64,000 nucleotides of DNA from Methylobacterium sp. J-090 (GTDB taxonomy: Bacteria > Pseudomonadota > Alphaproteobacteria > Rhizobiales > Beijerinckiaceae): assembly GCF_022829345.1 (NCBI RefSeq), contig NZ_JAKSXV010000089.1, forward strand, positions 156,998 to 220,997, given 5' to 3'. This document shows, in pieces, positions 38,176 to 45,684 of the stretch. A model generated the notes under the pieces. The model made no database searches. It was not told the DNA's origin and saw only the letters and a list, made by a program, of their open reading frames with translations. A program made the translations under genes and the position numbers. Each line of letters begins with the position of its first letter. The first letter of the stretch is position 1.

Positions 38176-38481
38176 ATGGCTGACGATCAGACCCACCTCG
38201 AGCATCTGGCTACCCTCCGCAGCGCGCTCGTTGCGAAGCGCAGAGAGGTGGCCATTGAGTGCACTCAGTTCCGCAAAAACTCGGCGGGGCAGCACTTCAA
38301 GCCATCCGATGGGTCAGGTTTCGGGGAGAGGCTCTTGGAGCTTCAGGAGCAGATCCACGCCGTCGATGATGCGATTGAGGATGAGATACGCCTAGCAGCG
38401 GAGGCTGAGCGGTCGCAGGCCGATGCGGCGCCTCCGTACACGCCTCCTTTAACGAGCCAGAGTGGGCGGAGCATCGCTTGA
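38176..38481 (+). CDS. Helical hypothetical protein
   Basis: A 101-residue, mostly coiled-coil protein (QTHLEHLATLRSALVAKRRE, then LLELQEQIHAVDDAIEDEIR) with a short Pro-rich tail. AAGGGG precedes the ATG, and promoter cassette copy 1 lies upstream. No family recognised; probably part of the mobile element. Confidence 0.55.
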   Translation: MADDQTHLEHLATLRSALVAKRREVAIECTQFRKNSAGQHFKPSDGSGFGERLLELQEQIHAVDDAIEDEIRLAAEAERSQADAAPPYTPPLTSQSGRSIA

Positions 38482-38542
38482 GGCCTTCGCAGCTAGCACG
38501 CTCGGGCACGCGGTGCTGGCTTCGACAAGCGTTCTTCGGCGC

Positions 38543-38716
38543 CTAGGAGCCTCGCTCCTCCTCCGCCACTGCCTCCACGGCCGCGATCGCATTCTCTAGG
38601 TCCGCGATCTGCCGAAGCATGCCGTCCGGTGGCAGTATGTTAGATTGCGCCGCCTGCATAATGAGGTCGCGCTGGCGCGCCTTCAGGCGGTCAAGCAGAG
38701 CGTTGAGGTTTGGCAT
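38543..38716 (-). CDS. Possible small helical protein (57 aa)
   Basis: A 57-codon frame (PNLNALLDRLKARQRDLIMQ, then LRQIADLENAIAAVEAVAEE) with strong heptad character but no clear ribosome site. It would be antisense to nothing known. Treat as tentative. Confidence 0.35.
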   Translation of the reverse strand: MPNLNALLDRLKARQRDLIMQAAQSNILPPDGMLRQIADLENAIAAVEAVAEEERGS

Positions 38717-38743
38717 ATCAGCGATGTAGCGCTTGCCTCAATC

Positions 38744-38771
38744 TCGACAACCGCACCCCGGCGGCTATCTT
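38744..38771 (+). promoter_or_regulatory. Promoter cassette, copy 2
   Basis: TCGACA and TATCTT are separated by 16 bp within a near-copy of the segment at 38107. The -10 ends only 6 nt before the ATG at 38778, so the transcript would begin at or next to the start codon. Confidence 0.55.
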
Positions 38772-38777
38772 GCCGGG

Positions 38778-39113
38778 ATGCGCCCTGCCCTGATCGCCCT
38801 CGCCATTGTCGTCCTAGCCGCTCCGGTGGAGGCCGCTGAGCGTTTGCCGACCTTCCCCAAGCGGACGCCCTACGAGGACGCCCGGGCGAGCCTCAAGGGA
38901 CTGGGCTGGGAGCCGATCCGCCTTGAAGGCGCCGCGACCTGCGAGCAGGAAGATGAGCGCTGCACCGGCCGTCCCGAGATGTTCTTCTGCTCAGGGACCG
39001 GCCTCGCGCGGTGCGTCTTCACATGGCGGCGTCGAGACCAGCTCGTAGAAGTCGGCACCTTTGGCGAGACCTCGCCGATGGTGGACTCGGTCCGCTGCCG
39101 CGCGGGCTGTTAG
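38778..39113 (+). CDS. Small secreted cysteine-containing protein
   Basis: A 111-residue protein with a signal peptide cleaved near VEAAE. The mature part carries six cysteines, including ATCEQEDERC, MFFCSGTGLARCVFTW and VRCRAGC at the very end, so disulfides are likely. Its stop overlaps the stop of the convergent tape measure gene by 3 nt. It is transcribed against the phage module and looks like cargo. No family recognised. Confidence 0.65.
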   Translation: MRPALIALAIVVLAAPVEAAERLPTFPKRTPYEDARASLKGLGWEPIRLEGAATCEQEDERCTGRPEMFFCSGTGLARCVFTWRRRDQLVEVGTFGETSPMVDSVRCRAGC

Positions 39114-41875
39114 TTCTCCTTGCTCGCTTCAGCCATCGTAGCCCCGCGATTGAGCTTCACGTCGCGGAACAGGTTGCCGCTCGCCGAGGTGCTGACCTTC
39201 GTGTCGGGCCCGGGCTTGTTCACAATGACCGACACGTCGCCGCGAACGTTCGTCCCGCCGCCGTTGAGCATCGCCGATCGGGACGCCTTCGCCATCAGGC
39301 TCTTGCCGCCGTCGCCCTCGAAGTCGATGCGCTGCTTATCAGCGGCGGCCTGCCGGCGCTTGTATGCTTCCGCGAAGCTCTCGGCGCCCTGCACGGCCTC
39401 GCCTTGCTCGAATGACCGCATGGCACGCTGACGTGCGGCGAAGCCTTCGCCGTCAGCCCTCTCGCGCTGCGCCGGGGCAGGACGGTCCTGGGGTACGGTT
39501 GAGGCGCCGCGGGGCACGCGCTGCATCAGCTCGACGGCGCGCCGGTTCTTGTCTCCGACGAGCGAGGCCCATTCGTTCTTGAGGCCGGTCGGATCCGCGC
39601 CGCGCGCGCGCGCCAGCTCGGCGCCGATGCGATCCTGTAGCTTCTCGTCATACAGGTCGTCGCCGTTGAGGCCGAGCTTTCGACGCATCCGGCGAAGGGT
39701 AGTCCGGACAACCTGATACCGGCCGATGGCGCTGGAATTGAAGCCGTTCTGCGGATGGTTCAGCATGCCGGTCTGGAGCGTGTCGATCTCGTCCAGCGTC
39801 TTGCCGGTCAAGTTCTGCTCCTTGCCACCCGGCAGGAATTTCCCAAGCGCCAGGGATGTATCGTAGCCGCCGCCGGGCCGGTTGGCCGTACCCTCGGATC
39901 GCGCGATGTGGTCCAGCACGTCCTTGTAGTCGCCAGGGTTTGCGCCCTGCAAAGGCCCGATTTCTGCCGACGGCTCGCCGCGCAAGGCCCGGCCCACCCT
40001 ATCCGCCGGCCCACCGCGGCTGATCCCGAGGGGCGGCATGCCGGACAGGACATTGAACTTGCCGCCGCCGAAATTGCGGTTCGGGAAGGGGCCGGATTGC
40101 ACGACGCCTCGGGTATCGTCTGGGCGGCCTGAAAAACGGCGCGGTAGGTCGCCGGGCAGACCGCCTCCGCCCCACCGTTCTTGCCGCTCGCGCCCGACCT
40201 CACCAAGGGCCCGCCCGACACCGCGCATTGCTCTAGGCACATCGCTCTGGATGCCCCGGTTTTCACGGTAGGCCCGGAACCGATCCATGACTTGGGGGTC
40301 GCCCTGGGCATCCAAGCCTCGACCGCCACCCTGGATGGCTGCCATGCTGTTACCGACACGAGCCATGGCGCCCATGCCGCCAAAGGACGCCTTCTGGATC
40401 AGGCCGCCAAGCGGAGCGGCCGCATCGAACGACTGCTGCTGCACCGTGGCCTCGCCCGGCTTCTTGTCCGGCAGGGCCTCGCGCAGGCGCCGCATCTCGT
40501 CGATGAGCTTGCCCTGCTCCCGACGGTGGGCCTCCGCTTCGCGCTGAGCCTTGGCTGCATCCTCGGGTTTCCCTCCGGTGATGATGCCGAGCATCGTTTC
40601 GGTCTGCGCGTCCGTCGGCTTCGACGGCTGGGCGTTGCTGCGCTTGCCGACGCTGGCATCCGTGGCGCGGTCAATCTCGGCTAGTTTCTTGCCGGCCTCG
40701 GTGAAGTCGAGGTTCTTCAGATCCTTCAAAACACCGATGGAGAGAGCCACCGCACGGATCGCTCGTGCCGTGTCGTTGGCCGCGGCGCCGATCTCCTTGA
40801 ATACGCTTGAGACCGCATCGCCGTTGCCCTTCGCGCCGAACTCGGCCATGAGGTCGCGGATCTGCTTGAAGGCCCCGCCGAGCTCGGTTTTGACCTCGCC
40901 GAAGCCCTCACGAAGATGGGCGAACGCGCCGTTCCAGTCGATGGATTCGATGTAGGCAACGGCATCACGGATGGTCTGGACAATGGCAGGGGTGGTGCCC
41001 TTACGCTCGTCGTCTAAGAAGCTCTTCATGGTGACCGCGACCTTCGCCAGCGGGCCCTCAAGCTCCATTGCGATCGCGGTGCCGATCTTCCTCATTGTGG
41101 CGGCGAGACCGCTCATCGCCTTGTCGTAATTTTCTGCGCTCTGGACCATCTCCGGGGTGAGCGGACCGGCTTCTTTGCCGGCCTTGGCCAGCTGCTCGTC
41201 AATGGTGCCGCGGTGCTTCTCAGCGAGGCGCGCGGCGTCGCCCATGCGCAGCACCTGCTCGGCGTAGACGCGCCGGCCGGCCGGGTCCTCGATCCCTTCC
41301 AGGCCCTTCAGGGCTTTGGACAGGGCCTCGCCGTTGTCCTTCGACCGCATCAGGTCATCGGCCAACCGATTGAAGTAGGCGCGCCCCTCGGTGGTCTTCC
41401 CCTGCGTGCGCAGGAATTCCATGATCGGACCGATGCCGGCCCGGGCCTGCCGCATGCTCTCGGCAAACGCCTGGATACCCGAGGCCGACGATCCGGCGTC
41501 CACCCCGACCTTGCCGAGGATCGACTGCACGTCGCGCAGCTGCTGGGCGGCGATGCCGGTATCCCGGCCGAGCTGGCCGAGGCCGGAGGCGTTCGTGGTG
41601 AAGTTGCGAACGGCGGCCTGAATGCCGGCCAGGGCAGCCGTCACGCCAAGCCCGGTCACGCCGATGGTGGCGAGCGCCGGGTTGAGCACCGTGGTGGCCG
41701 TCTGGGCGGCCGACTTCGCCGCGCCCTCGACCTTGTTCAGGCCGTCGGACAGCACCTTGGTATGGGCGCCGCCGTCCTTCGACATGCCCTGAAGCATGTT
41801 GCGGAGGTTGCGAAGTGGAGACGAAAATTTGTCTACAACTTCGGCCACCATTCTGAGGGAATCGGCTTCAGACAT
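39110..41875 (-). CDS. Phage tail tape measure protein with muralytic domain
   Basis: A 921-residue tape measure protein. It has an N-terminal helical region (VVDKFSSPLRNLRNMLQGMS), a hydrophobic segment (TTVLNPALATIGVTGLGVTA), and long coiled-coil and low-complexity regions. A lysozyme-like domain lies at about residues 650-790: DVLDHIARSEGT with the likely catalytic Glu, then LDEIDTLQTGMLNHPQN and SSAIGRYQVVRTTLRRMRRK. That domain would cut peptidoglycan during DNA entry. The gene is the last of a leftward module; baseplate or fibre genes that normally follow are absent. Confidence 0.88.
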   Translation of the reverse strand: MSEADSLRMVAEVVDKFSSPLRNLRNMLQGMSKDGGAHTKVLSDGLNKVEGAAKSAAQTATTVLNPALATIGVTGLGVTAALAGIQAAVRNFTTNASGLGQLGRDTGIAAQQLRDVQSILGKVGVDAGSSASGIQAFAESMRQARAGIGPIMEFLRTQGKTTEGRAYFNRLADDLMRSKDNGEALSKALKGLEGIEDPAGRRVYAEQVLRMGDAARLAEKHRGTIDEQLAKAGKEAGPLTPEMVQSAENYDKAMSGLAATMRKIGTAIAMELEGPLAKVAVTMKSFLDDERKGTTPAIVQTIRDAVAYIESIDWNGAFAHLREGFGEVKTELGGAFKQIRDLMAEFGAKGNGDAVSSVFKEIGAAANDTARAIRAVALSIGVLKDLKNLDFTEAGKKLAEIDRATDASVGKRSNAQPSKPTDAQTETMLGIITGGKPEDAAKAQREAEAHRREQGKLIDEMRRLREALPDKKPGEATVQQQSFDAAAPLGGLIQKASFGGMGAMARVGNSMAAIQGGGRGLDAQGDPQVMDRFRAYRENRGIQSDVPRAMRGVGRALGEVGRERQERWGGGGLPGDLPRRFSGRPDDTRGVVQSGPFPNRNFGGGKFNVLSGMPPLGISRGGPADRVGRALRGEPSAEIGPLQGANPGDYKDVLDHIARSEGTANRPGGGYDTSLALGKFLPGGKEQNLTGKTLDEIDTLQTGMLNHPQNGFNSSAIGRYQVVRTTLRRMRRKLGLNGDDLYDEKLQDRIGAELARARGADPTGLKNEWASLVGDKNRRAVELMQRVPRGASTVPQDRPAPAQRERADGEGFAARQRAMRSFEQGEAVQGAESFAEAYKRRQAAADKQRIDFEGDGGKSLMAKASRSAMLNGGGTNVRGDVSVIVNKPGPDTKVSTSASGNLFRDVKLNRGATMAEASKEN

Positions 41876-41928
41876 TTACGTCACCCCTCTCCAGTTCGGT
41901 ATCCCGCATCGCGCGCTCGAGGCGTGGG

Positions 41929-42138
41929 CTACGGCCGCCCAGCTAGGCGCACCGCTTCCTCGAAGGCCGTCACGTCATCGATAGCCTCGTGCAGGGTGTC
42001 CGGCGCAATCTTGCGCTCGCCCCCATTGCCGACGCCGCCGGCATCGCCCGGGTCGATTGGGGGCTTCCAGACCGCCTTGTCGATCTCGGTAGGCGTCGGG
42101 TCGGGCGCGGGCTCGGTCTTCTTTGGTTCGGTCGCCAT
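41929..42138 (-). CDS. Small acidic protein upstream of the tape measure gene
   Basis: A 69-residue Pro- and Asp-rich protein (TEPKKTEPAPDPTPTEIDKA, then DTLHEAIDDVTAFEEAVRLA). Its place immediately before the tape measure gene is where phages encode tail assembly chaperones, but no sequence family is recognised. No slippery frameshift site was found at its end. Confidence 0.5.
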   Translation of the reverse strand: MATEPKKTEPAPDPTPTEIDKAVWKPPIDPGDAGGVGNGGERKIAPDTLHEAIDDVTAFEEAVRLAGRP

Positions 42139-42373
42139 GATAATTTTTCCTCAGCGGTGAGACGAGCCGCAGCGGCTTGATCCACCACTGCGGCTCTCTG
42201 TGTTCCCGCCGGCTTGGGAAGCGGGATCGGTCTTGCTGGCCTTTGGGTCGTCCGCCCCCCATGGCGATGGATCGAGCTTCAGACAGGCCGGCTTGTCGCT
42301 ATTGGGCTGACCGGTTCGCCCTCAACGGCGCGGTGGAGGCCCTTTCGGGTTAGCCGCGCAATTCCATGTCGCC

Positions 42374-42685
42374 TCAGGTGACCCGACGCTCCCAGGCGCG
42401 CACGTCGCGTTCGACCTCGGCACGGATTGCTGCGCGTCGTTCGTGCTCCGCCGTCGCGTCCTCAGCGATCAGGCGCTCCTGTTCGGCGATGTGCGCACGG
42501 GCCTTCGCCTGTCGGGTGTCACGCAACGCAATGGCGCGGCCCGCCTCGGCCTCCCGGCGCGCCGCACCCTCGGCCAGCGTGGCGTCCATCTCCGCATCAA
42601 TCTCGGCCCGGATACGGGTGCGCTCCCGTTCCGCGGTGATCGGCGCGAGATCCTGAAACGCTCGCAGGGACTTGTTCGAAATCAT
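42374..42685 (-). CDS. Coiled-coil hypothetical phage protein
   Basis: A 103-residue protein, almost entirely charged helix rich in Glu, Arg and Ala (TAERERTRIRAEIDAEMDAT, then AIALRDTRQAKARAHIAEQE). The ATG at 42685 starts ISNKSLRAF. It is part of the leftward phage module, 14 bp downstream of the next gene. Function unknown; a scaffold or tail accessory role is possible. Confidence 0.55.
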   Translation of the reverse strand: MISNKSLRAFQDLAPITAERERTRIRAEIDAEMDATLAEGAARREAEAGRAIALRDTRQAKARAHIAEQERLIAEDATAEHERRAAIRAEVERDVRAWERRVT

Positions 42686-42699
42686 GGTCCATCTCGCTT

Positions 42700-43467
42700 C
42701 TAGGTACGGGGGCGACCCCAAAACGGCGCCGCATAGATGTAGCCGTCGGGCGTGAGGCCGGGCAGGTTGAGGTAATCGACCACCGACTTGTGCGGCTCGG
42801 CCGGGACTGCGGGAGCGTCCCGCGGAACGACCTCCGTGCGCCGTTCCCACCGTCCCTGGTTGGCGTGCATCTCGGGAGCATCGAAACGACCAGCGCGCTC
42901 GCCTGTCGCTTTATTCACGAAGTAGACGCGCTCTTCAGTGAGATCTGGGCTGCCGGCATAGTGCCGCCCGTTGAACGCCGGCTCAGCCATGAGGCTGATC
43001 GGCTCGACGCCCTCTGGAAGCTCATCGTTCGCCTTCGCTGCCTTGTCGCGAAGATCTACCGCCGCTCTCACGATCTCAGCGAGGGCACGCGCGGCCGGCA
43101 GGTATTCCGTGGCGATCATGGTACGGGCCTGCGCCATGGCGCTCGTGCCGGCGTCATAGATCGCCTGGCGCCGGGCCTGCTCCGTTGCCCACTCGGCGGC
43201 CTGAACTGCCAAGGTCAGCCGGGCGTGCGCACTCTCAGCCACGTCGATCCGGCGCTTCGCGTTCTCGATGGCGCGATCATGCTCTTCGAGGGTATTCACA
43301 TCGCCGCCGTCCACCACTTCGGAACGCCGCTCCTCGAGATCATGGCGCACGCGAACAGCATCTGCTCGCTCGCTCTCGGCTTTCGCCAGATCGCGGCGAA
43401 GTTCCTCGACCGCCTCACCGGCATCGGTAGCCTTTACCTTCTGGTGCTTGGGTGTCCTAAGCAGCAT
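42700..43467 (-). CDS. Hypothetical phage protein with coiled coil
   Basis: A 255-residue protein. Residues 15-150 are coiled coil (AVEELRRDLAKAESERADAV, then LEEHDRAIENAKRRIDVAES). The C-terminal part is more globular (SLMAEPAFNGRHYAGSPD, then KSVVDYLNLPGLTPDGYIYA). It could be a scaffold-like or structural protein of the phage module; no family recognised. Confidence 0.6.
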   Translation of the reverse strand: MLLRTPKHQKVKATDAGEAVEELRRDLAKAESERADAVRVRHDLEERRSEVVDGGDVNTLEEHDRAIENAKRRIDVAESAHARLTLAVQAAEWATEQARRQAIYDAGTSAMAQARTMIATEYLPAARALAEIVRAAVDLRDKAAKANDELPEGVEPISLMAEPAFNGRHYAGSPDLTEERVYFVNKATGERAGRFDAPEMHANQGRWERRTEVVPRDAPAVPAEPHKSVVDYLNLPGLTPDGYIYAAPFWGRPRT

Positions 43468-43571
43468 CGCAGTATGTGCCCCTATTTCTAAAGGCTATTC
43501 GAGCGATTTAAAACCGCACGTGCAAGCACGCATTTCCCGCAAAAACCGCATTGCGCAAGTTTACTGCGGAA

Positions 43572-43886
43572 TTATCCGATTTTTGCCGCAAGCCTTCGAA
43601 TGCATACGCGCCAACGTGAGCCGTATTGCTTGCCGATTCCATCGGCGACACACCAACGACGAATGGTGTCATCGTCTCGGCCCGCGCGTTCCGCCGCTTC
43701 TCGAACCGACATGAGACTTGGGTGCCCGGGATTTTCCGGCCATGCCATGTCGTCGCCGCGCGCTCCATCGGGAAGCCGCTCGCAACTCGCGAGATATAGG
43801 CGCAGGCGCTCATGCGCGTCGGCAAGATCTGCCATGAGGGCAACGAGCGTTGGGTCGGATAAGCGCGAAGCGCTGAGGTCGCTCAT
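43572..43886 (-). CDS. MerR/excisionase-like HTH protein
   Basis: A 104-residue protein with a C-terminal helix-turn-helix: LMSVREAAERAGRDDDTIRR, then WCVADGIGKQYGSRWRV. Start at the ATG at 43886, which overlaps the stop of the upstream gene by ATGA. It is likely a DNA-binding control protein of the element. Confidence 0.6.
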   Translation of the reverse strand: MSDLSASRLSDPTLVALMADLADAHERLRLYLASCERLPDGARGDDMAWPENPGHPSLMSVREAAERAGRDDDTIRRWCVADGIGKQYGSRWRVCIRRLAAKIG

Positions 43887-44104
43887 GAGCCTGACCTGAG
43901 TCGTTGAACAGAATCGGCGGGGCGCCTGACCCATCCTTCTTCCCCACCCGGCTCACAGTAGATCTTCCCGTCATTGGGGCTGTGAAACCCTGGCTCATGA
44001 CCGTGAACACGTTCTTCGGCGTAGGCTTTCGGGCGGGTGAGCCCCTGGTGCTCCTCCCGCAAGTTGATGGGCTCAATGGGTTCGGGGGGCTGGTTGCGGC
44101 TCAT
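43883..44104 (-). CDS. Small hypothetical protein in ATGA-linked chain
   Basis: A 73-residue polar protein (SRNQPPEPIEPINLREEHQG, then GFHSPNDGKIYCEPGGEEGW). It is translationally coupled on both sides by ATGA overlaps: its ATG overlaps the stop of the terminase-small-like gene, and its own stop overlaps the next start. No family recognised; the tight linkage supports it. Confidence 0.6.
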   Translation of the reverse strand: MSRNQPPEPIEPINLREEHQGLTRPKAYAEERVHGHEPGFHSPNDGKIYCEPGGEEGWVRRPADSVQRLRSGS

Positions 44105-44637
44105 GCCTGCCCCCGGGTGTGGGCGTGAAGGTAGGCCTCGCAGGCGTCTTCATCGAAGGACTTGCCGTGCGCTGCGGCGAGTGCCCCGAAATCGACCTCC
44201 ATGCCAGCGGCACAGAACGTCTCGACCAGGTCGACGGGCTGGATCTTGGCGCTAGCCAGATGGGCCTCAGCTGCGTCGCCGAGGCGAGTGGTGACGGTTT
44301 GCTCCAGGACGTAGGCCGTCTCGATAGATGCCCCTGCCTCCATCGCGGCATCGACGGCGATGGTGCCGACCTGCGCGATGAGGTGGCCCACCGCCCGGAT
44401 CACCGCGGCCTGCTCGGCAGTGTCGAGCTCCATCACGGTGCCGTGGGCGACGACTTCCCTTGGCTTGGCGCAGTAGCGGTCACGCCAAGCTGTTACCGCC
44501 CCAAGGTCGAATTTCCATTCTTTTCCTTTACTTCCGCGCCGGACGAAGGGGCACCCCCTCTGGATCCACACGTCGAAGGTAGGAAGGCTTACACCACAAT
44601 AACTTGCGGCCTGTTTGCGATTGACGATCTGAGCCAT
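44101..44637 (-). CDS. Terminase small subunit-like (Nu1) protein
   Basis: A 178-residue protein with an N-terminal winged helix-turn-helix typical of the Nu1 DNA-packaging family (IVNRKQAASYCGVSLPTFDV, then WIQRGCPFVRRGSKGKEWKF). A helical region follows. In phages Nu1 binds cos DNA and recruits the large terminase ATPase; no large subunit is encoded nearby. An excisionase-like role is the alternative. Start at the ATG at 44637 rather than the longer frame. Confidence 0.65.
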   Translation of the reverse strand: MAQIVNRKQAASYCGVSLPTFDVWIQRGCPFVRRGSKGKEWKFDLGAVTAWRDRYCAKPREVVAHGTVMELDTAEQAAVIRAVGHLIAQVGTIAVDAAMEAGASIETAYVLEQTVTTRLGDAAEAHLASAKIQPVDLVETFCAAGMEVDFGALAAAHGKSFDEDACEAYLHAHTRGQA

Positions 44638-44892
44638 CTTTGAGCTCCGGGCATAAACATAAAAAGGGAATTTCAAAGTTGGTAGCTGGTGACCTACTGC
44701 ACTCGCGCTGACCCTCAGGGTCGGCGGGGCCTACCAAGGACCCTGGGACTGCAGGGGAGGTAGCTATCCGCTGTATCGGGGCTCTATCCACTGAGTGGCA
44801 TGCCGCCCCGCGATCGTGTCGCGCCCTTGTGTTCGATCGCATTGGCTCGTGGTGCGTTGCACATCCCCACCAGGCACGACCCAACAGGATCC

Positions 44893-45099
44893 ATGACCCT
44901 TCGCCCGTTTACCAATGCCAGCCGACCGACAACCCGGCTCCGCGATACCGATACCGATCGCACTGGATCCGACAGGCCAGAGGCAGAGCTGGAGCACGAC
45001 GCCGAGGGCAAAGGCGTTCAGTTCATCACGACGATGCTGCTCGGCCTGACGGTCATCGGAGCCGTGGGGATGCTCGCCTTCAACTGGACGATGACCTGA
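44893..45099 (+). CDS. Small C-tail membrane protein, copy 1
   Basis: A 68-residue protein: polar N-terminus (TLRPFTNASRPTTRLRDTDT) and one C-terminal membrane helix (ITTMLLGLTVIGAVGMLAFN). It resembles the neighbour at 45217-45438 in helix (VTLLGIAIVGAVAMLALHW), overall layout and upstream DNA (CCGCGATCGNGTCGCNCCC), so the two are tandem duplicates. Holin-like or element-specific membrane roles are conceivable; no family recognised. Confidence 0.55.
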   Translation: MTLRPFTNASRPTTRLRDTDTDRTGSDRPEAELEHDAEGKGVQFITTMLLGLTVIGAVGMLAFNWTMT

Positions 45100-45216
45100 C
45101 GGCAACTCTCCTTCAGCCATAGGTGGATGGTGTGGGACCGCGATCGAGTCGCACCCCACGCCCCGATATCTGCCGCGCGCCGGACGTTGCCCCTGCTGAT
45201 CACACAGGAGATATCC

Positions 45217-45438
45217 GTGACCGTCAGCACCTACCCCGCCGCCGATGCAGGCCGGCCGACGAACAATGTCGTCAACGCCAGCGCCAATCGCGCAGGCGCC
45301 GAGAGCACCTCGATGAAATCCGAGCACCGGGTCGGGAACACCGTCGACAAGGTCGATCAGGTCAGCAGCGTCACGCTGCTCGGCATCGCCATCGTCGGTG
45401 CGGTGGCAATGCTCGCCCTCCATTGGCTGGTGGGCTGA
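45217..45438 (+). CDS. Small C-tail membrane protein, copy 2
   Basis: A 73-residue protein from a GTG with CAGGAG 6 nt upstream. The N-terminal half is polar (STYPAADAGRPTNNVVNASA) and the C-terminus is one membrane helix (VTLLGIAIVGAVAMLALHW). It is a diverged duplicate of the gene at 44893-45099. Both run opposite to the phage and replication modules. Confidence 0.6.
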   Translation: MTVSTYPAADAGRPTNNVVNASANRAGAESTSMKSEHRVGNTVDKVDQVSSVTLLGIAIVGAVAMLALHWLVG

Positions 45439-45512
45439 GCTGGCCGCCTCGCCGAAGCGCCTCAGTTTTTCGAGCGCGTACCCTTCCCGATCAGGGTGGG
45501 GGCCCTCCAGGC

Positions 45513-45535
45513 CCCCTTCCCTGTAAGGGAAGGGG
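45513..45535. terminator. Perfect hairpin between membrane gene and repeat array
   Basis: A 9-bp perfect stem (CCCCTTCCC / GGGAAGGGG) around TGTAA, 74 nt past the stop of copy 2. It may terminate that transcript and insulate the repeat array. Confidence 0.5.
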
Positions 45536-45543
45536 TGTAGGTG

Positions 45544-45684
45544 TGAAGGCGTCTGAAGGGCGTTTGAAGCCGGTATGAAGACCGTCTGAAAGGCGTCTGA
45601 AGCCCAAAATTGTAGGACTAAAGACCGTCTGAAGGGCGTCTGAAGGTTATTAATCATCATCACCTCCTTCTGAAGGCGTCTGAA
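45544..45684. repeat. Helically phased TGAA direct-repeat (iteron-like) array
   Basis: Ten TGAA boxes at 45544, 45554, 45565, 45576, 45587, 45598, 45630, 45641, 45671 and 45681. Most sit in an 11-bp unit close to TGAAGGGCGTC. Spacings are 10, 11, 11, 11, 11, 32, 11, 30 and 10, so all are near whole helical turns. The right end runs into the 3' end of the helicase gene. This is the pattern of iterons or cooperative regulator sites; a replication-origin role is inference. Confidence 0.6.

Noticed and set aside
45544..45684. Repeat array considered as a CRISPR
   Set aside because: Repeat unit of about 11 bp without unique 30-bp spacers and no cas genes; iteron-like instead.
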